Source: a virus. Taken from it: a DNA stretch of 38,326 bases. Shown piece after piece: positions 23,753 to 30,079 of the stretch. The stretch is from IMG/VR virus record IMGVR_UViG_3300045950_000204, positions 1-38,326 of that record. One strand, written 5' to 3'. The position numbers were made by a program, and so were the translations under genes. The notes beneath the pieces are model-generated. The model made no database searches and had not been told where the DNA came from. It worked only from the letters and a program-made list of their open reading frames with translations. How positions within the stretch are numbered: position 1 is the first letter of the stretch; the number at the start of each line of letters is the position of its first letter.

Positions 23753-24972
23753 AAGACGGATACGAAAAACTACCCTTCGACGAGGCGATTGAATACTTCA
23801 AGAAAAAAATTAATCTGCCTACCAGGAGATGGACCGACATCTGGGAGGGTATGCACTCAAGGGCTTTTGTTGTTGCTGGTGCGATGAAGACCGAACTTCT
23901 TTCTGAATTGAGATCAGCAATTGATAAGGCAATAGAGAAGGGCACGAGCATTCAGGAGTTCAGAAACGATTTTGACGATATCGTAAAAAGGCACGGCTGG
24001 AGCTACCGTGGAGAATACGGCTGGAGGACGGGCGTAATCTTCAACACAAATATGACCGTTGCGTATGCAGCCGGAAGATATAAACAGATGACGGATCCGG
24101 ATATTCTGGAAGCTTTTCCATACTGGAGATACATGACAATGGACGATTCACGCGTGAGGCCCCTTCACATGCAGTGGCATAATACGGTGCTTCCGGCAAA
24201 CCATGAATGGTGGAAAACACATTACCCTCCGAACGGCTGGGGTTGCCGCTGCGAGGTGGAGACTCTTACTCCCGCAGAGCTTGAGGACCTCAAGGAGTCA
24301 GAAGTAATCAACACCAGTGCGCCGCGGGATGGAACGTATCAGTGGGTGAATAAACATACCGGCGAAGTGCTGGAGATACCCGAGGGCATCGACCCTGGCT
24401 GGGCTTATAATCCCGGAGAGACGGCTTGGGGGAGAGAATGGGCGATTTCTGAAATTGAAAAGATGCAGGCCGGGACATGGGTTGATGCGGATCCGTGGAA
24501 ATATACTGCCTATAATCGACCAGAGGAAGTATCGGTTGATGTGCCAAAGGCATCTCTGGGAAAGATTGCAAAAACAGAAAAAGAATTGAGAGATATGCTG
24601 AAAAAGGCAATTGGTGGGGATGAAGCTTATTTTGTAAATCCGGCAGGAGAAAAGATTCTTGTCAATCAGGCTATCGTTGACCATATGCTGAAAGATAAAA
24701 AGAGATGGGATGGCAGAGAAGCATATTTCCCGTTCATACCAGAGCTGATTGAAAAGCCCTACGAGGTGTGGGTCGGCTTTGCAAAGAACGAGATGACAGG
24801 GCAATATGGAATTCGGGAAAAGTATATAAAAGCTATTCAGTTAGAGAAACAAAGAGCAATTGTTTTTGTAGCAGAGACGTCAGCCGGCAAGTGGACGGGC
24901 ATTACTTTCTTCAGAGGAGATGTTAAGAAAGTAAATGCTATCAGGCAGGGAAGACTTCTATGGGGAAGATAG
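23749..24972 (+). CDS. MuF-like minor head protein fused to a PBECR2-type nuclease domain
   Basis: A 407-aa protein. Residues 1-180 are the SPP1 gp7/Mu gp30 head-morphogenesis domain: GVIFNTNMTVAYAAGRY, YWRYMTMDDSRVRPLH and the motif YPPNGWGCRCEV. Residues about 285-407 (EAYFVNPAGEKILVN, YFPFIPELIEKPYEVWVGF, GIREKYIKAIQL, TGITFFRGDVKKVNAIRQGRLLWGR) match the pattern I know for PBECR2, a BECR-fold nuclease domain found at MuF C-termini. Such MuF toxins are thought to be carried in the head and injected. No immunity gene is evident next to it; a structured non-coding segment follows. Confidence 0.85.
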   Translation: MKDGYEKLPFDEAIEYFKKKINLPTRRWTDIWEGMHSRAFVVAGAMKTELLSELRSAIDKAIEKGTSIQEFRNDFDDIVKRHGWSYRGEYGWRTGVIFNTNMTVAYAAGRYKQMTDPDILEAFPYWRYMTMDDSRVRPLHMQWHNTVLPANHEWWKTHYPPNGWGCRCEVETLTPAELEDLKESEVINTSAPRDGTYQWVNKHTGEVLEIPEGIDPGWAYNPGETAWGREWAISEIEKMQAGTWVDADPWKYTAYNRPEEVSVDVPKASLGKIAKTEKELRDMLKKAIGGDEAYFVNPAGEKILVNQAIVDHMLKDKKRWDGREAYFPFIPELIEKPYEVWVGFAKNEMTGQYGIREKYIKAIQLEKQRAIVFVAETSAGKWTGITFFRGDVKKVNAIRQGRLLWGR

Positions 24973-25043
24973 TGGACTATAGCCTTCCACACAAAGCTAC
25001 GACCGCTACGGCAGTGGTCAGCGGGGTGTGGCCCTGCACTGCC
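24972..25043. other. Structured non-coding segment after the MuF gene
   Basis: Nested complementary arms are present: CCACAC (24987-24992) with GTGTGG (25026-25031), and inside them CCGCT (25003-25007) with AGCGG (25020-25024). Alternative pairings are GGCAGTG (25010-25016) with CACTGCC (25037-25043), and GTGGA (24972-24976) with TCCAC (24986-24990). It could be an RNA element, a processing site or an inserted repeat. I see no gene in 24973-25249. Confidence 0.5.
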
Positions 25044-25114
25044 CAGTTAAAAACAATATAAATCATTCGGGTGGATTTGTCAATATGGCAAAGCAACATA
25101 ACCATAAGCTAATA

Positions 25115-25219
25115 TGTCATTCCGAACTTGTTTTGGAATCTCTTGAGATGCTGAAATAAATTCAGCATGACAGTTATAGTGGGGTTAGATGTCACCCTGA
25201 ACTTGTTTCAGGGTCTCAT
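25115..25219. repeat. Two palindromic repeats in the MuF-gpG gap
   Basis: The first (25115-25173) has TGTCATTCCGAAC at one side and TTCAGCATGACAG at the other. The second (25190-25219) is TGTCACCCTGAACTTG with TTTCAGGGTCTCA. Both are of the interspersed chromosomal type that translates as HSELVLES or HPELVSGS. They separate two genes that are usually adjacent. Confidence 0.75.
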
Positions 25220-25249
25220 AAATGCTGCTCTATAGAATTGATTACGGAT

Positions 25250-25762
25250 ATGGCCTCAATAACTATAAAAGTTGACGACTCGCAGGTGAGGGAGTTGCTT
25301 GCAAAGATTCAATCGAAGACAAAAAATCTTACACCTGCAATGAAGATTATCGGCGAAATAATTCTGAAATCCGTAAAGGAAAATTTCCGTCAGGGAGGCC
25401 GACCCGAACGGTGGAAGCCGCTTGCAAAATCAACTTTAAGAGACATTAAAAAGCGAGATAAAAAAATTTTAATCAAAGATAAAAGGCTTATGAATTCCCT
25501 GACTTATCGTGCTTCTTCAAGAAATGTTGTAATAGGAACAAATGTTGACTATGCTGCAATTCACCATTTTGGAGGGAGGACATCTCCACACATTATAAAG
25601 CCGCGCAGGAAAAAGGCTCTGTTTTGGCCGGGAGCAAAATGCCCGGTGAAATTAGTAAAACACCCCGGCTCGGATATCCCCGCACGGCCATTTTTGATGG
25701 TACAAGATGAAGATTGGAAGAATATCAGACGAACCCTTGCGGATTATTTGTTGAGACGGTAG
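25250..25762 (+). CDS. Virion morphogenesis protein (Mu gpG-like)
   Basis: A 170-aa protein with the pattern of the phage virion morphogenesis family: a helical N-terminus (DDSQVRELLAKIQSKT), NFRQGGRPERWKPLAKSTLR, LMNSLTYRASSRNVVIGTNVDYAAIHHFGG and PARPFLMVQDEDW. It has a role in head or tail completion. The start is uncertain: ATG at 25250 or TTG at 25238, neither with a clear ribosome site, perhaps because of the repeats inserted upstream. It is the last rightward late gene, facing the Mor gene across only 5 bp. Confidence 0.85.
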   Translation: MASITIKVDDSQVRELLAKIQSKTKNLTPAMKIIGEIILKSVKENFRQGGRPERWKPLAKSTLRDIKKRDKKILIKDKRLMNSLTYRASSRNVVIGTNVDYAAIHHFGGRTSPHIIKPRRKKALFWPGAKCPVKLVKHPGSDIPARPFLMVQDEDWKNIRRTLADYLLRR

Positions 25763-25767
25763 GAGAG

Positions 25768-26061
25768 TTATGGCAGTTTCTCTTGTCTGTCATCTTTCTG
25801 GTCGGTCTGAGCCATGACATCATACACAAACCGCTCGCTGACTCCAAGTTTTGCAGCGAGCGACTTAATATTATTACCATCATAATACTTGCGGATATAA
25901 CGTTTTTTGGCTTCTATCAGTGGTTTTGTTGAGATGAAAAGATTCATCGACGAAAGGTTCACCCACAAACTCACCAGCACGTCCAACCCGCAGTAAATCT
26001 TAATAAGTGCCGTATCATTTGTGAGTAGATCATCAATTTCTATTTCTCTAATCCAATCCAT
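25768..26061 (-). CDS. mor: Mor-family middle/late transcription activator
   Basis: A 97-aa protein. Residues 49-90 (IEAKKRYIRKYYDGNNIKSLAAKLGVSERFVYDVMAQ) match the Mu Mor/C C-terminal helix-turn-helix, preceded by the dimerisation part (LTNDTALIKIYCGLDVLVSLWV). In Mu, Mor activates the middle promoter and its paralogue C the late promoters; here one protein appears to serve. It is the last gene of the leftward early block, converging on the packaging operon. Likely target: the divergent region at 19.65-19.81 kb. The start overlaps the upstream gene and has a GGGAG site. Confidence 0.8.
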   Translation of the reverse strand: MDWIREIEIDDLLTNDTALIKIYCGLDVLVSLWVNLSSMNLFISTKPLIEAKKRYIRKYYDGNNIKSLAAKLGVSERFVYDVMAQTDQKDDRQEKLP

Positions 26062-26290
26062 TTTGCTCCCGCATTAGCGGCCTCCCGCAGACAAAACAAT
26101 AATTAATGTTTAATCTTATTATACCAATTGCTGGATAGCTAAACCACAGCATCTTCTTAACGTGCTTACAGCAAAGATTCTCGCCCTGCGGTGAATCCTG
26201 AGCCTGTCGAATGACCCGCCTGTCGCTCCTCGTAAAGTCATGCAGTGCAATCAACTGCACAGGGTTGATGGGAATAAGGAGTTGTTTCAT
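26048..26290 (-). CDS. Small Cys-rich protein invaded by a repeat
   Basis: An 80-aa protein with an AGAGGAA ribosome site, coupled to mor by a 14-bp overlap. The pattern CCKHVKKML...NYCFVCGRPL suggests a zinc-ribbon-like fold. Residues about 26-36 (VIRQAQDSPQG) are encoded by a chromosomal-type repeat (26191-26215), in frame and just before the first Cys pair. The N-terminal 25 residues (PINPVQLIALHDFTRSD) are unlike anything I can name. Function unknown; a regulator of middle genes is possible from position. Confidence 0.55.
   Translation of the reverse strand: MKQLLIPINPVQLIALHDFTRSDRRVIRQAQDSPQGENLCCKHVKKMLWFSYPAIGIIRLNINYCFVCGRPLMREQNGLD
26191..26215. repeat. Palindromic repeat in the Cys-rich gene upstream of mor
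   Basis: GTGAATCCTGAGCCTGTCGAATGAC reads VIRQAQDSP on the minus strand, a peptide typical of interspersed repeats. It is in frame within the 80-aa gene. Confidence 0.6.
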
Positions 26291-26489
26291 TTATAATTTC
26301 CTCTGGATTCCGCACTTGATGCGGAATCCAGAATGCATTGTCCAAAGATTTCCTCTAAGGAAATCTTTTTTGAGGCGGGGGAAATCCCCGCCTCCCTTGC
26401 ATCGCTCCGCCTTGCCAAGGAAAACATTGCCCCGCCGTGCGCTGCAGAGCCCCGCCATGCGTTGCATCGCCTTGCCTGGCATGGAAATG
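26291..26489. repeat. Hairpin and GC-rich repeat cluster between two early genes
   Basis: Three perfect hairpins stand in a row: 13-bp stem 26302-26314/26320-26332; 11-bp stem 26344-26354/26358-26368 followed by TTT; 9-bp stem GAGGCGGGG/CCCCGCCTC (26372-26380/26386-26394). Then 26397-26483 is a degenerate GC-rich array (units like CATGCGTTGCATCGCCTTGC). Open frames here give low-complexity Gly/Ala/Arg peptides and are not genes. The second hairpin could terminate rightward transcripts running past mor. Confidence 0.7.
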
Positions 26490-27056
26490 TTATTTTACGA
26501 TTCTCCATTTGATAACCTGAAACCTTCCAAAGGGCCCTTTTTTCTCAGGTCTGAAGTCTCCAACTCCAATCTTTTTGCCAGCATCATCTATAAGTAAGCG
26601 AACGAATTTTTCATTAAACATTTGCTCATCTACTTCCAAATCAAAGGTACATTTCCAATTATCTAATCGTGGCCGATGGCACATAATACGCCCGCCAGTA
26701 GGTGGGATTACAACTGAGCGACTATCCACTTCAAAATTAGTTGTGTTAAGAGGTATCACTGCATCGAGTATAAAGATTCCTGCGGGGATCAAACTGGTTT
26801 TATTAGTAGTAACCTTGGTCTTACCGTATTTGTGAAATTTGCCTGCTGCAATGATCGCCGCATAGATATTTGGCCCCGGTATATACAGATTATTTTTGTC
26901 GTCTACATATGCCTTTTGTTTTGCTTGCTCTCTTGGTGTGCCTTTGTCCCCCATATGAACTATTGATAAGCCATTGCTGACCCTAATTTCTGACTTTTCT
27001 GTGAATCTGTTCATTAATAATGGACTTACACCTTGGATTGTGCATTCTATTCGCAT
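26490..27056 (-). CDS. Early protein with RAMP/Cas7-like motifs, function unknown
   Basis: A 188-aa protein from the ATG at 27056 after AGGAGG; longer in-frame starts lie inside the upstream gene. The N-terminus MRIECTIQGVSPLLMNRF and the segment YIPGPNIYAAIIAAGKF, together with the C-terminal glycine-rich loop IGVGDFRPEKKGPFGRFQV, resemble RAMP-fold (Cas7-like) RNA- or nucleic-acid-binding proteins. There is no Cas gene or CRISPR array in the window, so a phage-specific nucleic-acid-binding role among Gam and transposition genes is more likely. The resemblance is by motif only. Confidence 0.5.
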   Translation of the reverse strand: MRIECTIQGVSPLLMNRFTEKSEIRVSNGLSIVHMGDKGTPREQAKQKAYVDDKNNLYIPGPNIYAAIIAAGKFHKYGKTKVTTNKTSLIPAGIFILDAVIPLNTTNFEVDSRSVVIPPTGGRIMCHRPRLDNWKCTFDLEVDEQMFNEKFVRLLIDDAGKKIGVGDFRPEKKGPFGRFQVIKWRIVK

Positions 27057-27271
27057 TACTTCACCTCCTTGCTTAATGATTTTTTCACCCGATCTGCCCA
27101 TGTAGTTAAAAAAACTCCGAGACATCGCACATCCTCTGATTGAAACTGAATTTCAAATGCTGAGGATAAAAGGAGAAGTCTTGCTTGAAGTTCGATGCAT
27201 CGCAGGTGGGATAAAACCAAATCCTTAACAGCCGATTCGGGCTCGGCCTGGCCCTTTGTGTGCTCTTTCAT
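27056..27271 (-). CDS. Small early protein with a truncated paralogue upstream of GemA
   Basis: A 71-aa protein from the ATG at 27271, six bases after AGGAGG; the longer open frame upstream reads through a structured non-coding leader. It is helical: SAVKDLVLSHLRCIELQARLLLLSSAFEIQF, then VRCLGVFLTTWADRVKKSLSKEVK. The last 45 residues are nearly repeated at 29939-30079. The stop overlaps the next start (TAATG). Function unknown; the duplicated C-terminal half may be the functional part. Confidence 0.6.
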   Translation of the reverse strand: MKEHTKGQAEPESAVKDLVLSHLRCIELQARLLLLSSAFEIQFQSEDVRCLGVFLTTWADRVKKSLSKEVK

Positions 27272-27458
27272 AAAGCACCTCCTAAGATTTTCAGCTTGTC
27301 CCGAACAAAAATGCCCAGGACTGCTGACGGCCTTAGGAACCGCTCCCGCCCTTACGGGTAGGGACATCCTGGGCGAATTGCCCAAAAACAGAACCGCTCC
27401 CATCAAGGCGGGGAGCAAGCCCCTAAGAAAATCAGCATTTAAAGTATAAGTCGAAATC
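27272..27458 (-). promoter_or_regulatory. Structured leader, 187 bp non-coding
   Basis: Between two leftward genes lie several stems: GCCCAGGA (27313-27320) with TCCTGGGC (27367-27374), CCCG/CGGG at 27345-27358, and GGGC/GCCC at 27371-27383. GAACCGCTCCC occurs twice (about 27337 and 27391), and a related CCTAAGAxxxTCAGC sequence lies at each side. It forms the 5' leader of the 71-aa gene. It could be a regulatory RNA, an attenuator or an inserted element. Confidence 0.5.
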
Positions 27459-27833
27459 TCAGGGGCTGTCAAGTATATTTGTTTGACCAAATATTTCCTC
27501 ATATGCTTCCTTATCCATCGCTCTAATCCTTTTTGCAAGAGATCTGATTCTATTGATATATTGCTTCACTCCCGCCTTATATTCCTTAGAATCCTGCGGG
27601 TAATAAAATCCTGGATTTTTCCCTGTCGATGAACAAATCAAATAACCATGGTGTTCTACTAAATGTTTCACGGTTGCCCTGAGCCTCACCTGTGACACGC
27701 CGACCATTGACGCAAGCCACTTCACAGAGTTTGCGTTTTCTCTCCCTCTGCGAAGAAGCGAAAGTATCCTCTGCTCCTCATGAGTGAGGTCCCTCCCAAA
27801 GGGGGATTTTTCAAAATCAATTTGAAATTGCAT
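27459..27833 (-). CDS. Winged-helix-like early protein
   Basis: A 124-aa protein from the ATG at 27833, which overlaps the Gam stop by 17 bases; the longer open frame runs inside gam. Residues 17-75 (RDLTHEEQRILSLLRRGRENANSVKWLASMVGVSQVRLRATVKHLVEHHGYLICSST) form a winged helix of the kind used by small phage regulators. The C-terminus (YKAGVKQYINRIRSLAKRIRAM) is helical. It may regulate early-to-middle switching; no target is known. Confidence 0.65.
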   Translation of the reverse strand: MQFQIDFEKSPFGRDLTHEEQRILSLLRRGRENANSVKWLASMVGVSQVRLRATVKHLVEHHGYLICSSTGKNPGFYYPQDSKEYKAGVKQYINRIRSLAKRIRAMDKEAYEEIFGQTNILDSP

Positions 27834-28323
27834 CTTTGATCTTCTCGATCGCAGGCTCGATGCGCAACTTGTCTTCCGTCTTTTTCGACGCTCCAATTTT
27901 AGCAAGCGTCTGCTCATCGAGATTGAGCATTAATTCCTTGTCTGGCTCTTTTGTTATTCTCAGATATTGATGCAATCCAAGCGCTTCCATCGCGGCCACA
28001 CAAGCCTTTTTAGCACGTATAACAATTTTGGTTGTCACTTTGTATGCTATAACTCCGAACGTCAACTCTTTAGAACGCTTCTTTGTAAAATCATGCTTAT
28101 ACTCTTCGCAGAATTGAGTGATCTGCAACTCAAGTGCTGATCTTTCAAACCTTAACTCTTTAGCTTTTGTTTCAGCTTGTTCGCGTATTTCATTGATCTT
28201 CAATGTCATGTCGCCCTGGATCTTCTCAATTGCAATATCTATTTCGCCCATGCGTCTCAGTGCTGCATCTACCTGATCCCAGTTATTAATTTTTTCTACT
28301 GTTGTTTTAACCTTTGTTGCCAT
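27817..28323 (-). CDS. gam: Host-nuclease inhibitor Gam
   Basis: A 168-aa protein matching the Mu Gam family. It has a long N-terminal coiled coil (DAALRRMGEIDIAIEKIQGDMTLKINEIREQAETKAKEL), then ELQITQFCEEY, the core RSKELTFGVIAYKVTTKI and the motif YLRITKEPDKELMLNL. Gam is a Ku-like protein that binds the ends of linear phage DNA and blocks host exonucleases. It lies in the early block, as in Mu. The ATG has an AGGAGG site and overlaps the small membrane protein upstream. Confidence 0.9.
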   Translation of the reverse strand: MATKVKTTVEKINNWDQVDAALRRMGEIDIAIEKIQGDMTLKINEIREQAETKAKELRFERSALELQITQFCEEYKHDFTKKRSKELTFGVIAYKVTTKIVIRAKKACVAAMEALGLHQYLRITKEPDKELMLNLDEQTLAKIGASKKTEDKLRIEPAIEKIKDAISN

Positions 28324-28487
28324 GTCTCCTCCTTAGTTTCTGGATTCTCCGACTCGATCGGAGAATGATAAAAATAGTGGCGTTCAATATCTTCGTCTGC
28401 CTTTTTTGCAATGATACATAGTGCCATTATTAAAATACCTATAAAGCAGCCTATGAAAAGCCCTATCCCTAAGCCAATGTAAAACAT
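28296..28487 (-). CDS. Small membrane protein, DUF3789-like
   Basis: A 63-aa protein. Residues 3-27 (YIGLGIGLFIGCFIGILIMALCIIAKKADE) form one membrane helix of the glycine-rich type found in small phage/plasmid proteins. Residues about 42-50 (SPIESENPE) are encoded by a palindromic repeat (28339-28368). It overlaps gam by 28 bases, and its start overlaps the upstream stop (TAATG). Role unknown. Confidence 0.6.
   Translation of the reverse strand: MFYIGLGIGLFIGCFIGILIMALCIIAKKADEDIERHYFYHSPIESENPETKEETWQQRLKQQ
28339..28368. repeat. Palindromic repeat in the small membrane-protein gene
   Basis: ATTCTCCGA (28344-28352) pairs with TCGGAGAAT (28358-28366), flanked by TCTGG. In frame it encodes SPIESENP at the protein's C-terminal part. 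Confidence 0.65.
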
Positions 28488-28996
28488 TATTCCACCTCAC
28501 TGAGCCAAGGGTCTGACCATATGACGTCGATTAGTTGTTTTTTGCACCAATACCCGTCTTCTTTTACTGTATAACATCGAGGAACATTACTGACACAAAG
28601 CCATAATTCAAAGTCTTTATTACATTGAGCTTCTATAAGCATTTCGCTGAAAATCCACTCAGGCATTATGCCTGAAAGGGAAGGTCTTGCAAACTGCAAA
28701 AATTCTTTTATCCATTCGCCATCTCGATAGACATAAACGACATAAGGTGTAGCTGTGGTTTTGAATAGATACAGGTTGACTTCCTGGCCTGTAAACTCCC
28801 TACCAATGACCGTTAGAACTGTTATATAAGGTTCGCCGAGTTCACAAGTGAAAGTATCCTCACTGCTATATCCTATGTAGACCTCTGCATTTGCTACTCC
28901 CCTTTCACGGTTTTCTTGTTTTCCCCAAAATCGCCCTATCTGCAAAAGCAGATATACGATAGTGAAAAAAACGATTATTTTTGTTAAAATTTTCAT
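28487..28996 (-). CDS. Membrane-anchored early protein, function unknown
   Basis: A 169-aa protein from the ATG at 28996, preceded by GGAAAGGA; the longer frame extends into the next gene. Residues 2-20 (KILTKIIVFFTIVYLLLQIG) are a membrane anchor or uncleaved signal. The remainder is a soluble beta-rich domain (YITVLTVIGREFTGQEVNLYLFK, FELWLCVSNVPRCYTVKEDGYWCKKQ) with several cysteines. Its placement among early genes and its external orientation would suit an envelope-level effect such as superinfection exclusion, but this is a guess. Confidence 0.55.
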   Translation of the reverse strand: MKILTKIIVFFTIVYLLLQIGRFWGKQENRERGVANAEVYIGYSSEDTFTCELGEPYITVLTVIGREFTGQEVNLYLFKTTATPYVVYVYRDGEWIKEFLQFARPSLSGIMPEWIFSEMLIEAQCNKDFELWLCVSNVPRCYTVKEDGYWCKKQLIDVIWSDPWLSEVE

Positions 28997-28997
28997 A

Positions 28998-29204
28998 TCA
29001 GTATCCTTTCCAGACAGCTTCTGCCCCCGCAGGGCTACCCACTTTATTATTAAGAGTCGGAATCCATCTACATAGCCTTGTAATTGAATAGCTTCCACAT
29101 GATGGACAATAATCTACAACTATTCTTTGATCCAGAAATGTAACAGTCTCGGGCTGGAAGCATTCGTCACAGTTCAGACATATCATTACATCTCTTAATT
29201 TCAT
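28998..29204 (-). CDS. Small zinc-ribbon protein
   Basis: A 68-aa protein from the ATG at 29204, eight bases after AAGGAG. Residues 8-38 contain CLNCDECFQPETVTFLDQRIVVDYCPSCGS: two CxxC pairs in a zinc-ribbon arrangement. The C-terminus (IPTLNNKVGSPAGAEAVW) is short and basic-poor. Such small metal-binding proteins are frequent in phage early regions, as transcription modulators or host takeover factors. No specific family is recognised. Confidence 0.6.
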   Translation of the reverse strand: MKLRDVMICLNCDECFQPETVTFLDQRIVVDYCPSCGSYSITRLCRWIPTLNNKVGSPAGAEAVWKGY

Positions 29205-29226
29205 GCCAATCTCCTTCTCTTTGCTT

Positions 29227-29433
29227 TCATGCTGCCTCCTTAAAGTACGGGCACTTTGCATTTACGCATCGTGCCGGTTTTCTGCCCTGCTCGACAACGC
29301 AAACATCAATGCTGATCTGCTGCTGCCGGGCATGACACCAGCGATAACCATTGTTTCTTATGTCCTCACTTTTTATGATTTGCTGCTGCATCTTCCATTT
29401 CCTTGTCTTCTTTCTTGAGTATCTATTCCCCAT
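29227..29433 (-). CDS. Small Cys-rich protein overlapping gemA
   Basis: A 68-aa protein starting at an ATG just after GGAGG, inside the last 61 bases of gemA. The N-terminus is strongly basic (GNRYSRKKTRKWKMQQQ). The C-terminal half has WCHARQQQ, DVCVVEQGRKPARCVNAKCPYF, four cysteines that may bind a metal. Probably a nucleic-acid-binding accessory; function unknown. Confidence 0.55.
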   Translation of the reverse strand: MGNRYSRKKTRKWKMQQQIIKSEDIRNNGYRWCHARQQQISIDVCVVEQGRKPARCVNAKCPYFKEAA

Positions 29434-29939
29434 ATTTCCTCCGTATTTCTGTGAGAATCTATATTCTTAGCACTTTTAGCCTTCATGCTCTGAATCGCCT
29501 TGATGATTTTTCTTGTGTGACTACTATCCAGATCCCGCATGTTTGAAAAGCCCACAATACGACGTAAAAAGGCTTTTAACGTCCATTTACGCTCAATCTC
29601 GCTCCCTGCATAAGAGACCTCACGCCACATAGCTTCGATCATTCTTAGCTGCTTAGGCGAGCCCATGCCCCTGCGCCCCTTGACGTCTTCATACCTGAGC
29701 TTTCCGCGTTTTGAATAGTCACTCCATACACCTGCGGCAATCGCCTTTGCTTCAAGTTTTTTGATGAGGTTCTGCGCTTCGCTGTATGTGAGATCCTTTG
29801 ATGTTGAAACCCAGTAATCGCTGAGCAACAGGCGATATTCATCGTCAGGCATCTTTAATCGGGACTGTAATGTTTTAATACATCGTATCTGCTTTCTCGA
29901 AATCTTTACTTCTTCCGTTTTGACATTGATTGATTGCAT
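29373..29939 (-). CDS. gemA: GemA-like regulatory protein (DUF1018, Mu gp16)
   Basis: A 188-aa protein with the DUF1018 pattern: ISRKQIRCIKTLQSRLKMPDDEYRLLL near the N-terminus, LTYSEAQNLIKKLE, MGSPKQLRMIEAMWREVS and LKAFLRRIVGFSNMRDLDSSHTRKIIKAIQSMK. GemA of Mu modulates host gene expression, reportedly by affecting DNA supercoiling, and is co-transcribed with mor. Here mor is 3.3 kb further downstream. The start overlaps the stop of the remnant ORF (TAATG) after AGGAGG. Confidence 0.88.
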   Translation of the reverse strand: MQSINVKTEEVKISRKQIRCIKTLQSRLKMPDDEYRLLLSDYWVSTSKDLTYSEAQNLIKKLEAKAIAAGVWSDYSKRGKLRYEDVKGRRGMGSPKQLRMIEAMWREVSYAGSEIERKWTLKAFLRRIVGFSNMRDLDSSHTRKIIKAIQSMKAKSAKNIDSHRNTEEIWGIDTQERRQGNGRCSSKS

Positions 29940-30079
29940 TACTTCACCTCCTTACTTAAAGACTTTCTAACCCTATCCGCCCATGTTGTTAAAAAAATAC
30001 CGAAACAGCGTACATCCTCTGCTTGAAACTGAATTTCAAATGCCGAAGATAAAAGGAGAAATCGTGCCGGGGCTGTCAA
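29939..30079 (-). pseudogene. Truncated duplicate of the 71-aa early gene
   Basis: The minus strand encodes APARFLLLSSAFEIQFQAED, then VRCFGIFLTTWADRVRKSLSKEVK, nearly identical to the C-terminal 45 residues of the protein at 27056-27271, with the same AGGAGGTGAAGTAATG junction. The 5' flank CTTGACAGCCCC is also shared with the leader of the other copy (27462-27474), so an internal part has been deleted. A TTG at 30077-30079 overlapping the upstream stop (TTGA) could still allow translation of 46 aa. Confidence 0.65.

Noticed and set aside
25083-25158. Short rightward ORF beginning MAKQHNHK before gpG
   Set aside because: Its second half is the interspersed repeat (HSELVLESLEMLK); no ribosome site, so not counted as a gene.
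26287-26508. Two overlapping leftward open frames (73 and 63 aa)
   Set aside because: They read through hairpins and a GC-rich repeat array and give low-complexity peptides; no ribosome site precedes them.
26490-27056. Type I/III CRISPR component
   Set aside because: The RAMP-like motifs stand alone with phage early genes; no array, Cas1/2, Cas3 or Cas10 nearby.
27272-27538. N-terminal extension of the 71-aa early protein to 160 aa
   Set aside because: It reads a structured leader, while the ATG at 27271 has a strong AGGAGG; the paralogue also lacks this part.
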